Origin: an uncultured bacterium
GTDB taxonomy: Bacteria > Bacteroidota > Bacteroidia > Bacteroidales > CAIWKO01
Reading direction: 5' to 3'
Assembly (NCBI GenBank): GCA_903862465.1
Contig: CAIOYH010000074.1
Location: forward strand, 1-36,066
Length of the DNA: 36,066 nt
Every line of letters starts with the position of its first letter. Position 1 is the first letter of the stretch. Of this stretch, positions 9,760 through 17,494 are shown piece after piece. A model generated the notes under the pieces. The model saw only the letters and a list, made by a program, of their open reading frames with translations. It was not told where the DNA came from and did not search any database. Position numbers and translations under genes: made by a program.

Positions 9760-10304
9760 GCGGAAGTCTTGGCAGACGCCGACTCCATCCTCCCGACAAC
9801 CTACCCGTGCGTCCCACCACCGATATGGCTAAAGAAAGCCTGTTTAATATTTTGAACAACCTGATAGATTTTGAAGACATCAGCATGTTAGATTTGTTTG
9901 CAGGCACAGGCAGCATTGGCTTTGAATTTGTGTCGCGAGGCAGCAGCGAAGTGTGTGCGGTTGACACCAATCATGCCTGCATTGCTTTTATTGAAAAAAC
10001 TGCCATCGAATTTAAAGTAATGACCATGAAAACCTACCATGCCGATGTGTTTTCTTTCATTCAACATACTCTAAAGAAGTTTGATGTGATTTTTGCCGAC
10101 CCACCTTTCGATTCAAATGCTACTAGCAGTTTGCCCGACAAAATATTTGCTAAAAACCTACTGTTGCCCGATGGTTTGCTCGTCATCGAACATCCCCGCG
10201 AAGTGGATTTCAGTAAGCATCCACATTTTAGTCAACATCGCCAGTATGGAAAAGTGAATTTTAGTTTCTTTACGGCGGAAGAGGCTGAGGGAAATGAAAA
10301 ATGA
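9747..10304 (+). CDS. rsmD: 16S rRNA (guanine(966)-N2)-methyltransferase RsmD
   Basis: 185 residues, close to the usual RsmD length. It methylates G966 of 16S rRNA in the assembling small subunit using S-adenosylmethionine. The start MRIISGSLGRRRL and the downstream VRPTTDMAKESLFNIL are the RsmD N-terminal signature. The SAM-binding motif DLFAGTGSIG is at residues 49-58, and the catalytic DPPF at 118-121 is the form normally found in this family. The ATG lies inside the end of the DUF3822 gene (13-bp overlap), suggesting coupled translation. After the stop the DNA turns to a short A-rich run before the channel gene. Confidence 0.94.
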   Translation: MRIISGSLGRRRLHPPDNLPVRPTTDMAKESLFNILNNLIDFEDISMLDLFAGTGSIGFEFVSRGSSEVCAVDTNHACIAFIEKTAIEFKVMTMKTYHADVFSFIQHTLKKFDVIFADPPFDSNATSSLPDKIFAKNLLLPDGLLVIEHPREVDFSKHPHFSQHRQYGKVNFSFFTAEEAEGNEK

Positions 10305-10449
10305 AAAATTAAAAATTTAAAATGGTCATTAAGATGTCATTTGATGGTCATTTATTGTCATTTATACTAAATGTTTAATTTTCAGAATGCTGACAGTTTT
10401 ACTAATTAACCAATCAACTCAATCAATCCAAGTAACTAATGAACTCAAT

Positions 10450-12915
10450 ATGAAAAGATACTTTATACTTTTTCTCCTTCTCTCAACAAGTTTCGGCGTT
10501 TTTGCGCAATCGAAGCATGGGCATAGCGCTTCAGGTCAAAGTAACAAAACAAAAGCGGATAGCCTCAAAAACAAAGCCGACACAGCAGCCAATGCAGGAG
10601 GGGTGCACAACAAATTGTTGTTGGAGTCTGACACACTCACCGCGAGCGATTATATGTTGAGCATCCAACGTGTGAACGATAACCTGAATGAGATTCGCGA
10701 CAGCATCAAATTAAATTTTGATTTGACGAGCATGAGTCAACGCAATAGTGCCATCATGAAGGATGTTACAACGATACGCCGTAATATATTTGACAAACAT
10801 TCCGTAATACGTATCAAAAATCTCTATCTCTATCAAAACTTCGCCTCAAATTTGGATGATGAGGTGGATGGCTATCAAAAGCATGTGGCAGCGGAGTATA
10901 ATACGGTATATCGCGCCAAACTTCTGTTAAAAAAGGTGTTGACCGACTCTGTTTTTCGCAAGTTGTATGCCGACAGCAGTCTTCGCAAGACGTATGACAA
11001 GAAGCTGATACGTTTGGAACGCAAATGGGCTAAGACCGACTCCACGGCAAAAGCCACCATCGACAGCCTCAATGCACTCAAAGTGAAAGTGGCTGACAAT
11101 GCCATCAGCCTGACCAATATGTTGAAAATTATCGAAAGCAAATTGGACAAAGCCGGACAACAACTCTTTGGCAAAGAGGTGAACTTCCTTTGGGAACAAA
11201 CGCCTGCCATCGTTCAAGTGAAAGACACTTCGAGCAAACCTCAAAGTTTGTTTGTTAACGAAAGCAAAGCCATAGGATATTATTTCAATCAAACGTCGCA
11301 ACAGCGAGGCGTGGTGTTAGCATTGGGTGTATTGCTTCTTTTTTGGCTTCTTATGAAACGAAAACTCTTGAAAAGAATACGCACACAAAAAGAAAACTTC
11401 GAGTATCTCCAAATGCATTATCTGAACAAAAGCCCCATCTTTGCCATTTTCGTAATTATATTTTGTTTGATGCCTTTTTTTGATGCTTATGCGCCCACAG
11501 CTTATTTCAGCATCGAATATTTAGTGTTGCTGCTCGCCTCATCCTTCATCATTTTCAGAAACAAAGAATCCTTCCGTTTCGATTTCTTGATATTAGCTGT
11601 AGTGTTCATCGCAATTGCGTTCACCTTTTTGCAAATTGAACCCACCTTACCCGCTCGTTTGTGGCTCTTACTGCTTCATGCCGCGGTGGTCGTGTTCTCC
11701 TTGCGTATCTACAAAAAGCTTCACCTACAAAAGTCTTACGTCAAATTGACCCGTTCGGCTGCCATCGTCGCTATACTATTAGCCACCCTAGCCATCTTCA
11801 GCAATCTCTTCGGTAGGTTTTCTTTGTCGAACATCTTGGGCATTTCCGCTGTGATTGCCATCACTCAGGCGGTCATCTTGCCTATATTTATCCAAAGCAT
11901 CCTCGAAATCATCTTGGTGCAACTGCTCGGCAGCCGTTTGAAAAAAGGCGTTGACAAACCTTTCAACAGCAGCATCGTTATCAACAGAATCAAAGGACCT
12001 TTGTTGATACTTGCCCTCATCGTGTGGGGCATTATGTTGGCATCCAACCTCAACCTGTTTCATAGCATCAGCAATAGCGTGGTGGAGATGATGACCGTGC
12101 AACGTAGCTTGGGGAGCATCTCCTTTAGATTGGTCAACTTGCTGTTCTTTTTTGTTATTATTTGGTTTGCTCATATTTTGCAACAGTTGATAAGCTTTTT
12201 GTTTGGCGAAATTGGTAGCGAAGCCGAAGATATGACTCCTGCCACCAAAGGACAACACTCCCGCCTATTGATCACCCGCCTGTTGGTGCTCATAGGTGGC
12301 TATATGCTTGCCATTGCGGCATCGGGATTGCCCTTAGACAAACTCACTTTCCTCTTGGGCGCTTTGGGCATCGGTATTGGTATGGGTTTGCAAAACATGG
12401 TCAACAACTTTGTGTCGGGCATCATCCTGATTTTCGATGGCTCGTTGAAGATAGGCGACGAAATTGATGTGTGCGGACAAAATGGCAAGGTGACCGAAAT
12501 TGGTTTGCGCGCTAGCACTATACATACCCCCGACGGTGCTGAAGTCATCATCCCCAACGGCAACATCCTATCGGAAAACATCATAAATTGGACTCTGCCG
12601 AACGACCAACGCTGTGTGACGCTTCATTTTTCCTTGGCGGGAAACGAATTGGATGCCAACATGATTAACGAAGTTATCAACACCACCATCAAAGCCGTTC
12701 CCCATGTGATTTCCAAACGCAAACCCGTGATACTCTATACTAAGGTGAAACAGGAAACCTACTCGCTAACCGTCCGCTTTTGGTGCAACCTCCATCGAGC
12801 CGACGACGTGAAAAGCGATGCCACGCTCCACCTCAACGAAGCTTTCACTGCCAAACATATCGGATTTACATTCAACTCATTCACGGCGGAGGAAATCTTT
12901 GTTAATGTGAAGTGA
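10450..12915 (+). CDS. MscS-family mechanosensitive ion channel (large, multi-helix type)
   Basis: 821 residues from the ATG at 10450. This start gives a signal peptide (1-20, ending GVFAQ); an in-frame ATG at 10387 would put 21 extra residues of low-complexity spacer in front. A periplasmic helical region (about 60-270) rich in charged residues is followed by a series of membrane helices starting near 287. The MscS pore-lining helix and beta domain lie at about 627-740 and include GALGIGIGMGLQNMVNNF, IFDGSLKIGDEIDV and VIIPNGNILSENIINW. The layout resembles MscK/YbiO-type channels. Its role is to open under membrane tension and release solutes during osmotic downshock. The upstream spacer is made of short simple repeats. 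Confidence 0.93.
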   Translation: MKRYFILFLLLSTSFGVFAQSKHGHSASGQSNKTKADSLKNKADTAANAGGVHNKLLLESDTLTASDYMLSIQRVNDNLNEIRDSIKLNFDLTSMSQRNSAIMKDVTTIRRNIFDKHSVIRIKNLYLYQNFASNLDDEVDGYQKHVAAEYNTVYRAKLLLKKVLTDSVFRKLYADSSLRKTYDKKLIRLERKWAKTDSTAKATIDSLNALKVKVADNAISLTNMLKIIESKLDKAGQQLFGKEVNFLWEQTPAIVQVKDTSSKPQSLFVNESKAIGYYFNQTSQQRGVVLALGVLLLFWLLMKRKLLKRIRTQKENFEYLQMHYLNKSPIFAIFVIIFCLMPFFDAYAPTAYFSIEYLVLLLASSFIIFRNKESFRFDFLILAVVFIAIAFTFLQIEPTLPARLWLLLLHAAVVVFSLRIYKKLHLQKSYVKLTRSAAIVAILLATLAIFSNLFGRFSLSNILGISAVIAITQAVILPIFIQSILEIILVQLLGSRLKKGVDKPFNSSIVINRIKGPLLILALIVWGIMLASNLNLFHSISNSVVEMMTVQRSLGSISFRLVNLLFFFVIIWFAHILQQLISFLFGEIGSEAEDMTPATKGQHSRLLITRLLVLIGGYMLAIAASGLPLDKLTFLLGALGIGIGMGLQNMVNNFVSGIILIFDGSLKIGDEIDVCGQNGKVTEIGLRASTIHTPDGAEVIIPNGNILSENIINWTLPNDQRCVTLHFSLAGNELDANMINEVINTTIKAVPHVISKRKPVILYTKVKQETYSLTVRFWCNLHRADDVKSDATLHLNEAFTAKHIGFTFNSFTAEEIFVNVK

Positions 12916-13203
12916 GAGGAGAATTGTTAAATTGTTGAATTGTTAGATTGTTGATCGCTTACTCAATCAACTTAATTAATTATTGCTTGATTTTATGCCT
13001 TAAACATCGCATTTGTTGCCTGTCTAGGACTAAAATAAATGTAATTTTTTATTTGTCAATGAATTACTTGTATATGTCATGTGGATAATTTGAACTATTT
13101 TCCTATTTACTCAAAAAGAAAGAGTACTATTGCATTCTCAAATAAATTCATACTGCTAATCAAATTTAAAATCATAATTCTTAATCTTTAAAAAAGTAAA
13201 TAT

Positions 13204-13971
13204 ATGGCAACAGAATTAAACATTAACGAACTTACAGTTCTAAGACTTAACCGTAAAGACAAAGTTTCGAATATAATAGAGGCTGCACTTGGTCAAAATA
13301 CCACTGGAAATCCTTTGTTTACAAATATTACGTATGATGATACTGAAATGCATGGCTTTGGAACGGCACTGCAAACAGTTCATACAAAATTTAATGCAAA
13401 ACCTCCTACAGCAACAAAAGCAGAAGTTACAATAGCAGTAGATGTTGTCGTTGACGCTCATGGTATTAATGGAAGTGAAGTTCAAGGAATTGCCCGCACA
13501 CAAGCAAAAGCGGCTGGAAATGTGAATGTTGGGATTAATATCATTCTAAAAGCAGGGTATTTTTACAAAAAGCCTAAATCTGCTATGGAAAATGCCTTTG
13601 ATGCTCAACCTGATGGACCAAATGCAGTAAAAATTACTACTAAAGCAGTTGCTCAACGTGCAGTTTATATTAGAGATTGGGCACAAGTATCTGGCAAAAA
13701 TGTAATTCCTTTACCTGGAGAAATGAAGGAACGCTTAATTAGTACAGAAAATGATATACGTGTTGAGGGTTTGGAAACTGCAGGAGTCTATGCATTTCGT
13801 GAAGCTACTATATTGCCAATTAGTCGCAAATCCGATAGCGGTACTCCAACTCCTCAACCTGAAACAAAGGCAACTAAATCAAAAGCTACTAAGGCACATC
13901 GTCGTACTTTTAGTGCACAAGCCGAGACAAATTATGACTTTGGTCCTTGGATTTGGGCAGTTTCTCAATAA
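13204..13971 (+). CDS. Unrecognised 255-residue protein, possibly with an FnIII-like C-terminal part
   Basis: I do not recognise a named family. The N-terminal half (about 1-110) looks alpha-helical with alanine-rich segments. The part at about 120-205 contains KAVAQRAVYIRDWAQVSG and later VEGLETAGVYAFREATILP, which resembles the strand pattern of fibronectin type III-like modules. The tail (about 206-235) is a Pro/Thr/Lys linker, ending with an aromatic FGPWIWAVSQ. There is no signal peptide. Codon usage is more AT-rich than in the mscS gene before it. It lies between core genes and the cassette block, with a 21-bp repeat array just after its stop. The sequence GTTGCCTG at 13015-13022 hints that this gene could itself be an older cassette, but the match is weak. 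Confidence 0.75.
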   Translation: MATELNINELTVLRLNRKDKVSNIIEAALGQNTTGNPLFTNITYDDTEMHGFGTALQTVHTKFNAKPPTATKAEVTIAVDVVVDAHGINGSEVQGIARTQAKAAGNVNVGINIILKAGYFYKKPKSAMENAFDAQPDGPNAVKITTKAVAQRAVYIRDWAQVSGKNVIPLPGEMKERLISTENDIRVEGLETAGVYAFREATILPISRKSDSGTPTPQPETKATKSKATKAHRRTFSAQAETNYDFGPWIWAVSQ

Positions 13972-14042
13972 GCAACCTAAAAGAGAATTGTATTAATCTG
14001 CTGTAATCAGGCATTTATCCTGTTATTTCTTATCTAAGCTAA

Positions 14043-14315
14043 GATTTACCTTATCCATGTCTGGATTTACCTTATCCATGTCTGGATTTACCTTACCCAT
14101 GTCTGGATTTACCTTGCCCATGTCTGGATTTACCTTACCCATGTCTGGATTTACCTTGCCCATGTCTGGATTTACCTTACCCATGTCTGGATTTACCTTA
14201 CCCATGTCTGGATTTACCTTGCCCATGTCTGGATTTACCTTGCCCATGTCTGGATTTACCTTACCCATGTCTGGATTTACCTTCCCCATGTCTGGATTTA
14301 CCTTACCTTGGTATG
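14043..14315. repeat. 21-bp tandem repeat array 2 (13 copies)
   Basis: GATTTACCTT recurs at 14043 and every 21 bp after it through 14295. The unit continues (A/G/C)(C/T)CCATGTCTG. Variation is almost confined to two adjacent bases (TA-T, TA-C, TG-C, TC-C types), so the array is much more uniform than the other two in this window. Both strands stay open as MSGFTLP and MGKVNPD heptads, which I take as a result of the period rather than coding. It fills the spacer between the unknown gene and the cassette block. Confidence 0.95.
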
Positions 14316-14373
14316 TTTAAGGTAAACGATGATTTTTATGTAGATTATTTTTTATTTGTAATCAGAAAATGTA

Positions 14374-14381
14374 TATCTTTG
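14374..14381 (+). promoter_or_regulatory. -7 promoter element upstream of the cassette block
   Basis: TATCTTTG matches TAnnTTTG. It reads toward the cassette block, about 110 bp before the first GTT boundary, and could act like the Pc promoter of an integron. The -33 region is only a T-rich run, so the call rests on the -7 match. Confidence 0.4.
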
Positions 14382-14418
14382 TAAAAAAATATTGTACACC
14401 ATGAAAAGTCGAAAAGGT

Positions 14419-14500
14419 ACGGCAACCGATCCAATCCGGACGCTTGCCGTAATAAATATAGTAGATATTGCCGTAATACGGCAACTTAAGCGTTATCGTT
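14419..14500 (+). other. Left recombination boundary of the cassette block
   Basis: The heptamer ACGGCAA or its complement TTGCCGT occurs four times: direct at 14419 and 14478, inverted at 14444 and 14468. TTGCCGTA (14444-14451) can pair with TACGGCAA (14477-14484). The site ends with GTTATCGTT at 14492-14500, the 5' end of the first cassette, whose reverse complement recurs at 16680-16688. It could be a degenerate attC site, or an attI-like site from a lost integrase; I cannot tell which. Confidence 0.5.
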
Positions 14501-14569
14501 CATGCTTAGAAAAATGGAGACAGTTGACAACTTCTGAATTTTGTAGGCTCAATAATAATTTTGAAATAG

Positions 14570-14577
14570 TATCTTTG
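14570..14577 (+). promoter_or_regulatory. -7 promoter element just before the methyltransferase gene
   Basis: TATCTTTG matches TAnnTTTG and ends only 4 bp before the ATG at 14582. If used, transcription would begin at or beside the start codon, giving a leaderless or nearly leaderless message. It lies inside the cassette, so the pair would carry its own promoter. Confidence 0.45.
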
Positions 14578-14581
14578 CATC

Positions 14582-15775
14582 ATGATTTTAGAACAAAAAA
14601 AATTAGACGTAATAGCTAAAAAAAGGTCAAACTTATTCAATTGGCGCGGACAGTTTACACCTGAGTTTGTTGAGTATATTCTTACTTCGTTCGCCAAAGA
14701 AGGAGACCACATATTTGACCCATTTTCTGGTAGTGGAACAGTATTACAAGAATCTGCAAGACTCGGTTTGACAGCAACAGGATTTGAGATAAATCCATCT
14801 GCTTATGCAATGTCGAGATTTTTCAGTTTTTGTAATTTAACAAGTGGTGAACGTAATCATTTCTGTAATTCATTTGAGACGAAGTTAAATTTTCAACTAC
14901 TAGGACTCAATGGAGAAAAAGTATATGTGGACAATGAGGATTATCGTGTAGCTTATGCAAATCTCTTAGCTTTTGCTATAAGTTTTGACCATTTTATCTC
15001 AGACAAACAAGAAAGAATTTTTTTCATGAATATTCTTTTTCAATCTGAAAAGGATAAGAAACTTACTGTTTCCGAATCAATACTGAAATCGTTTTATTAT
15101 ACTAAAAATTGCCTTTTACATCTTCCCTATACTACCAATTCAATCCAATCAAAACTTTTAGATGCAAAAAAATCAGGAGAGTATCTTACAAATAATGTTG
15201 ACCTTATTTTAACATCCCCGCCTTATATTAATGTATTTAATTATCATCAAAATTATAGAGCAATAATTGAGACATTTCATTTCGATATACTCAAAGTTGC
15301 ACATAGCGAATTTGGCTCAAATAGAAAAAACAGAGGTAACAGATTTAAAACAGTAATTCAGTATTGCATAGATATGGAATTGGCAATAAGGTCATTTTGG
15401 AAAGCGCTTAAACCAGATGCAAAAATGATTTTGGTTGTTGGTAGGGAATCAAATGTAAGAGGTATTCCGTTCTATAATGGACAGTTGGTAATGGAAATTA
15501 TAGAACAGACAAATGGTTTTTCAGAAATAGAAACTTCAGAACGGCAATTTACTAATAAGTTTGGGGTTACAATTAAAGAGGATATAATAATTGCATCAAA
15601 AACAAATAATTTATCTGATTCTTTAAATGGTCGAAATATCGCAATATCACATTTAGAACAAAGTCTTAAAACTACCCAAGACGGAGTTTATTTAGACCTT
15701 ACCGAAGCTATTTTAAATAGTGAAGAAGTTAAAGAATCCCCAATTTTCAACCCAACATTAATATTAAAAAAATGA
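14582..15775 (+). CDS. DNA amino-methyltransferase of a type II restriction-modification system
   Basis: 397 residues. It transfers methyl groups from S-adenosylmethionine to the exocyclic amine of adenine or cytosine at the recognition site, protecting host DNA. The SAM-binding motif FDPFSGSGT is at residues 45-53, preceded by GQFTPEF. The catalytic TSPPY is at 211-215, followed by INVFNYHQNYR. Motif I coming before motif IV with about 160 residues between them is the alpha- or gamma-type order. The TSPPY form is common in N4-cytosine enzymes but is not decisive. The gene ends in a 4-bp overlap with the endonuclease gene and lies in the first cassette (14492-16732). Recognition specificity cannot be read from sequence; if the partner truly is Bpu10I-like, CCTNAGC-like sites are a candidate. 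Confidence 0.9.
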   Translation: MILEQKKLDVIAKKRSNLFNWRGQFTPEFVEYILTSFAKEGDHIFDPFSGSGTVLQESARLGLTATGFEINPSAYAMSRFFSFCNLTSGERNHFCNSFETKLNFQLLGLNGEKVYVDNEDYRVAYANLLAFAISFDHFISDKQERIFFMNILFQSEKDKKLTVSESILKSFYYTKNCLLHLPYTTNSIQSKLLDAKKSGEYLTNNVDLILTSPPYINVFNYHQNYRAIIETFHFDILKVAHSEFGSNRKNRGNRFKTVIQYCIDMELAIRSFWKALKPDAKMILVVGRESNVRGIPFYNGQLVMEIIEQTNGFSEIETSERQFTNKFGVTIKEDIIIASKTNNLSDSLNGRNIAISHLEQSLKTTQDGVYLDLTEAILNSEEVKESPIFNPTLILKK

Positions 15776-16662
15776 GCAGCACACCACACAGAGAAAAATT
15801 ATTAGCAGCGATAACAAATCCAAAATGTAGTGGAGATGTAACATTATTAAATGAAGCATTGACAGCTTATGAAAACTGGATTACTCAAACGATAGGACTT
15901 ACTTCTAATGGAGAAGAAAGAATTAATGAAATGACGGCGCTTCTCAATGAGTATAAAGATTACCTTGAAGTTGACCTTATTGCAACAAGAGGGTCTGAAT
16001 TTCTAAAAAGACAGAAAGGTCAATTGAAGTTAGACAATAGTGTAATGGAAGAATTCCTCATTCATTTGGTAAGTCCTCATATCCTTACAAATTTGCCCGC
16101 ATTTTCACTCGAAACCGGACCGCAAACAGCCTTTATGTCTTTAGCATTTCGACCCTCAAGCGTTTCAACATTAAATCAAAAACCTGAAATAATCGTCAAA
16201 GTAAAAGACCAGGATTTTACTATTGGAAAAGCAATTCACTATAAGTTTTCATCTGATGCAGCATTTACAGCACCGAAAACCGTAGATGGAAAATTTTTCT
16301 TGGCAGTTCTGGCAGCAGAATGTAAAATAAACTATGACAAGACAATGTTTCAAGAATGTGCCGGTACAGCTTCTCGATTAAAACAAGGTTGTCCAATTGC
16401 AAAATATTATGCTCTTGTAGAGTATTTAGACATGCAACCCGAAGATACACGTTTAACTGAAATTGATAATGTATTCTTACTTCGTAAAGCCAAACGTTTA
16501 CCTTTTGAAAAACGAAGCTCATTAGCAGAGGTAAAAGCTCAACACAGGGACTTTCCTATATCATCAGAAGTGATTGGAAAGTTTACTCATGAAATACAAA
16601 GGTTCGTTGATGCTACTTGGTACAATCCTGACGAGGCTTTAGAAAGAGGTTCTTTCGTATAG
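15772..16662 (+). CDS. Type II restriction endonuclease, probably Bpu10I-like family
   Basis: 296 residues. The block AAECKINYDKTMFQE (about 181-195), followed by a KYYALVEYLDM strand, is the conserved core of the Bpu10I-like group of PD-(D/E)xK endonucleases, with Glu183 and Lys185 as the E-x-K part of the site. The region before it (about 138-180) would supply the acidic metal ligand. The start codon overlaps the end of the methyltransferase gene (ATGA), so the two are translationally coupled, with the methyltransferase made first, as expected for safe establishment. Bpu10I itself is a heterodimer encoded by two endonuclease genes; only one is present here, so a homodimer or palindromic site is possible. 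The 3' end runs directly into attC site B. Confidence 0.78.
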   Translation: MSSTPHREKLLAAITNPKCSGDVTLLNEALTAYENWITQTIGLTSNGEERINEMTALLNEYKDYLEVDLIATRGSEFLKRQKGQLKLDNSVMEEFLIHLVSPHILTNLPAFSLETGPQTAFMSLAFRPSSVSTLNQKPEIIVKVKDQDFTIGKAIHYKFSSDAAFTAPKTVDGKFFLAVLAAECKINYDKTMFQECAGTASRLKQGCPIAKYYALVEYLDMQPEDTRLTEIDNVFLLRKAKRLPFEKRSSLAEVKAQHRDFPISSEVIGKFTHEIQRFVDATWYNPDEALERGSFV

Positions 16663-16679
16663 AATAAAAAAAAGCACGA

Positions 16680-16742
16680 AACGATAACGCAAAAATTGCA
16701 GTAATTGAAAAAAAAACTGCAATTTTATTTCCGTTATCAGTA
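16680..16742 (+). other. attC-like site B (end of the restriction-modification cassette)
   Basis: Left end AACGATAAC (16680-16688) is the exact reverse complement of the cassette's own start GTTATCGTT at 14492. Inner arms AAAATTGCAGT (16692-16702) and ACTGCAATTTT (16716-16726) form an 11-bp stem. Outer GATAACG pairs with CGTTATC. The right end GTTATCAG (16733-16740) starts the next cassette. Confidence 0.85.
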
Positions 16743-16761
16743 ATTTTAGAAAGACCCGACA

Positions 16762-17406
16762 ATGACAGATTGGTACAGACGAAAAACTTGGACTAAAACA
16801 GATGAAGAAGAATACTTCGCCAAACTTGGACGTGCAAGAAAGGACGGACGAGCTCAATATTTAAGAGTTCAAGCAATCGAACTTATTGAAACTAAGAATA
16901 AGAATTTACTATCTGTTGCAGAGACTCTTTTGAACAAAATATTGACAGATTACCCTGACAACAGAATTGAAAAAAGTCAAACATATAACTCATTAGGAGA
17001 TATATATCAACTGAGAGAAGACTACAAAACGGCATTGGAGTATTTTCAGAAATCGCTTGACTTTGAAAAAGAGTTTCCCAATGTAATTACAACTGCGTAT
17101 TTAAATTTTTCTGAAACAGTTGTGCGTGCAGAAAGAACAGATTTATATGACGAAGTTGAAAATCTTCTTATTGAAAAAATAAATAAAGACACTTTAAAGT
17201 TTCCAATTCAAAACTACATTATGTACTCTGTAATGACGGTCATCTCAGAATTTAAAGGAAACAGAAAACAAGCAAATATTTATTCAGACTTAGCAGAAAA
17301 GAACGCTACGACACAAACAAATTCACTTTGGAACCCGCAAAAGAAAAAATGGGGAGTTGTAAAAGAGAGAATAAAATGGTTAGACAAACTTGTTGGAAGA
17401 AAATAA
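16762..17406 (+). CDS. Small tetratricopeptide-repeat protein (cassette gene)
   Basis: 214 residues. At least one clear TPR is visible at about 73-106: the pattern TYNSLGDIYQL, then DYKTALEYFQKSLDFE. Flanking helices (about 35-65 and 108-185) probably form further degenerate repeats. The N-terminus WYRRKTWTKTDEEEYFAKLGRARKDGR is charged and lacks a signal peptide, so the protein is cytoplasmic. TPR proteins bind other proteins, but nothing shows the partner. The ATG lies 29 bp after the cassette boundary, which is typical of cassette genes. The gene is alone in its cassette (16734-17464). Very similar N-termini occur in other small Bacteroidota TPR proteins (from memory), so it may be a widely shared cassette cargo. 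Confidence 0.85.
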   Translation: MTDWYRRKTWTKTDEEEYFAKLGRARKDGRAQYLRVQAIELIETKNKNLLSVAETLLNKILTDYPDNRIEKSQTYNSLGDIYQLREDYKTALEYFQKSLDFEKEFPNVITTAYLNFSETVVRAERTDLYDEVENLLIEKINKDTLKFPIQNYIMYSVMTVISEFKGNRKQANIYSDLAEKNATTQTNSLWNPQKKKWGVVKERIKWLDKLVGRK

Positions 17407-17410
17407 AAAA

Positions 17411-17473
17411 TACTGATAACTAAAAAATTGCAGTAATTGAAAAAAAAACTGCAATTTTCTATCCGTTACCAAC
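17411..17473 (+). other. attC-like site C (end of the TPR cassette)
   Basis: Left end TACTGATAAC (17411-17420) is the exact reverse complement of the TPR cassette start GTTATCAGTA (16733-16742), a 10-nt match. Its arms AAAATTGCAGT (17424-17434) and ACTGCAATTTT (17448-17458) and loop are identical to site B over 36 bp. The right end GTTACCAAC (17465-17473) starts the next cassette. Confidence 0.88.
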
Positions 17474-17494
17474 AATGCGAAAAAATAAACCCAA

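Noticed and set aside
12916-13203. Short inverted repeat GTTGAT/ATCAAC and TTGTTAAATTG-type repeats after the mscS gene
   Set aside because: Low-complexity spacer repeats; the 6-bp stem is too weak for a terminator call.
14023-14320. Open frames on both strands through array 2
   Set aside because: Pure heptads on both strands explained by the repeat period; no gene-like start signals.
13015-14491. A fifth cassette carrying the 255-residue gene
   Set aside because: Only six bases (GTTGCC) match the expected end and no convincing attC fold lies at 13015; kept as a possibility inside a finding only.
14401-14619. Short plus-strand frame upstream of the methyltransferase, with a TATCTTTG 20 bp before it
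   Set aside because: It crosses the cassette boundary at 14492 and overlaps the methyltransferase start, so it is unlikely to be an evolved gene; a small leader peptide cannot be excluded.
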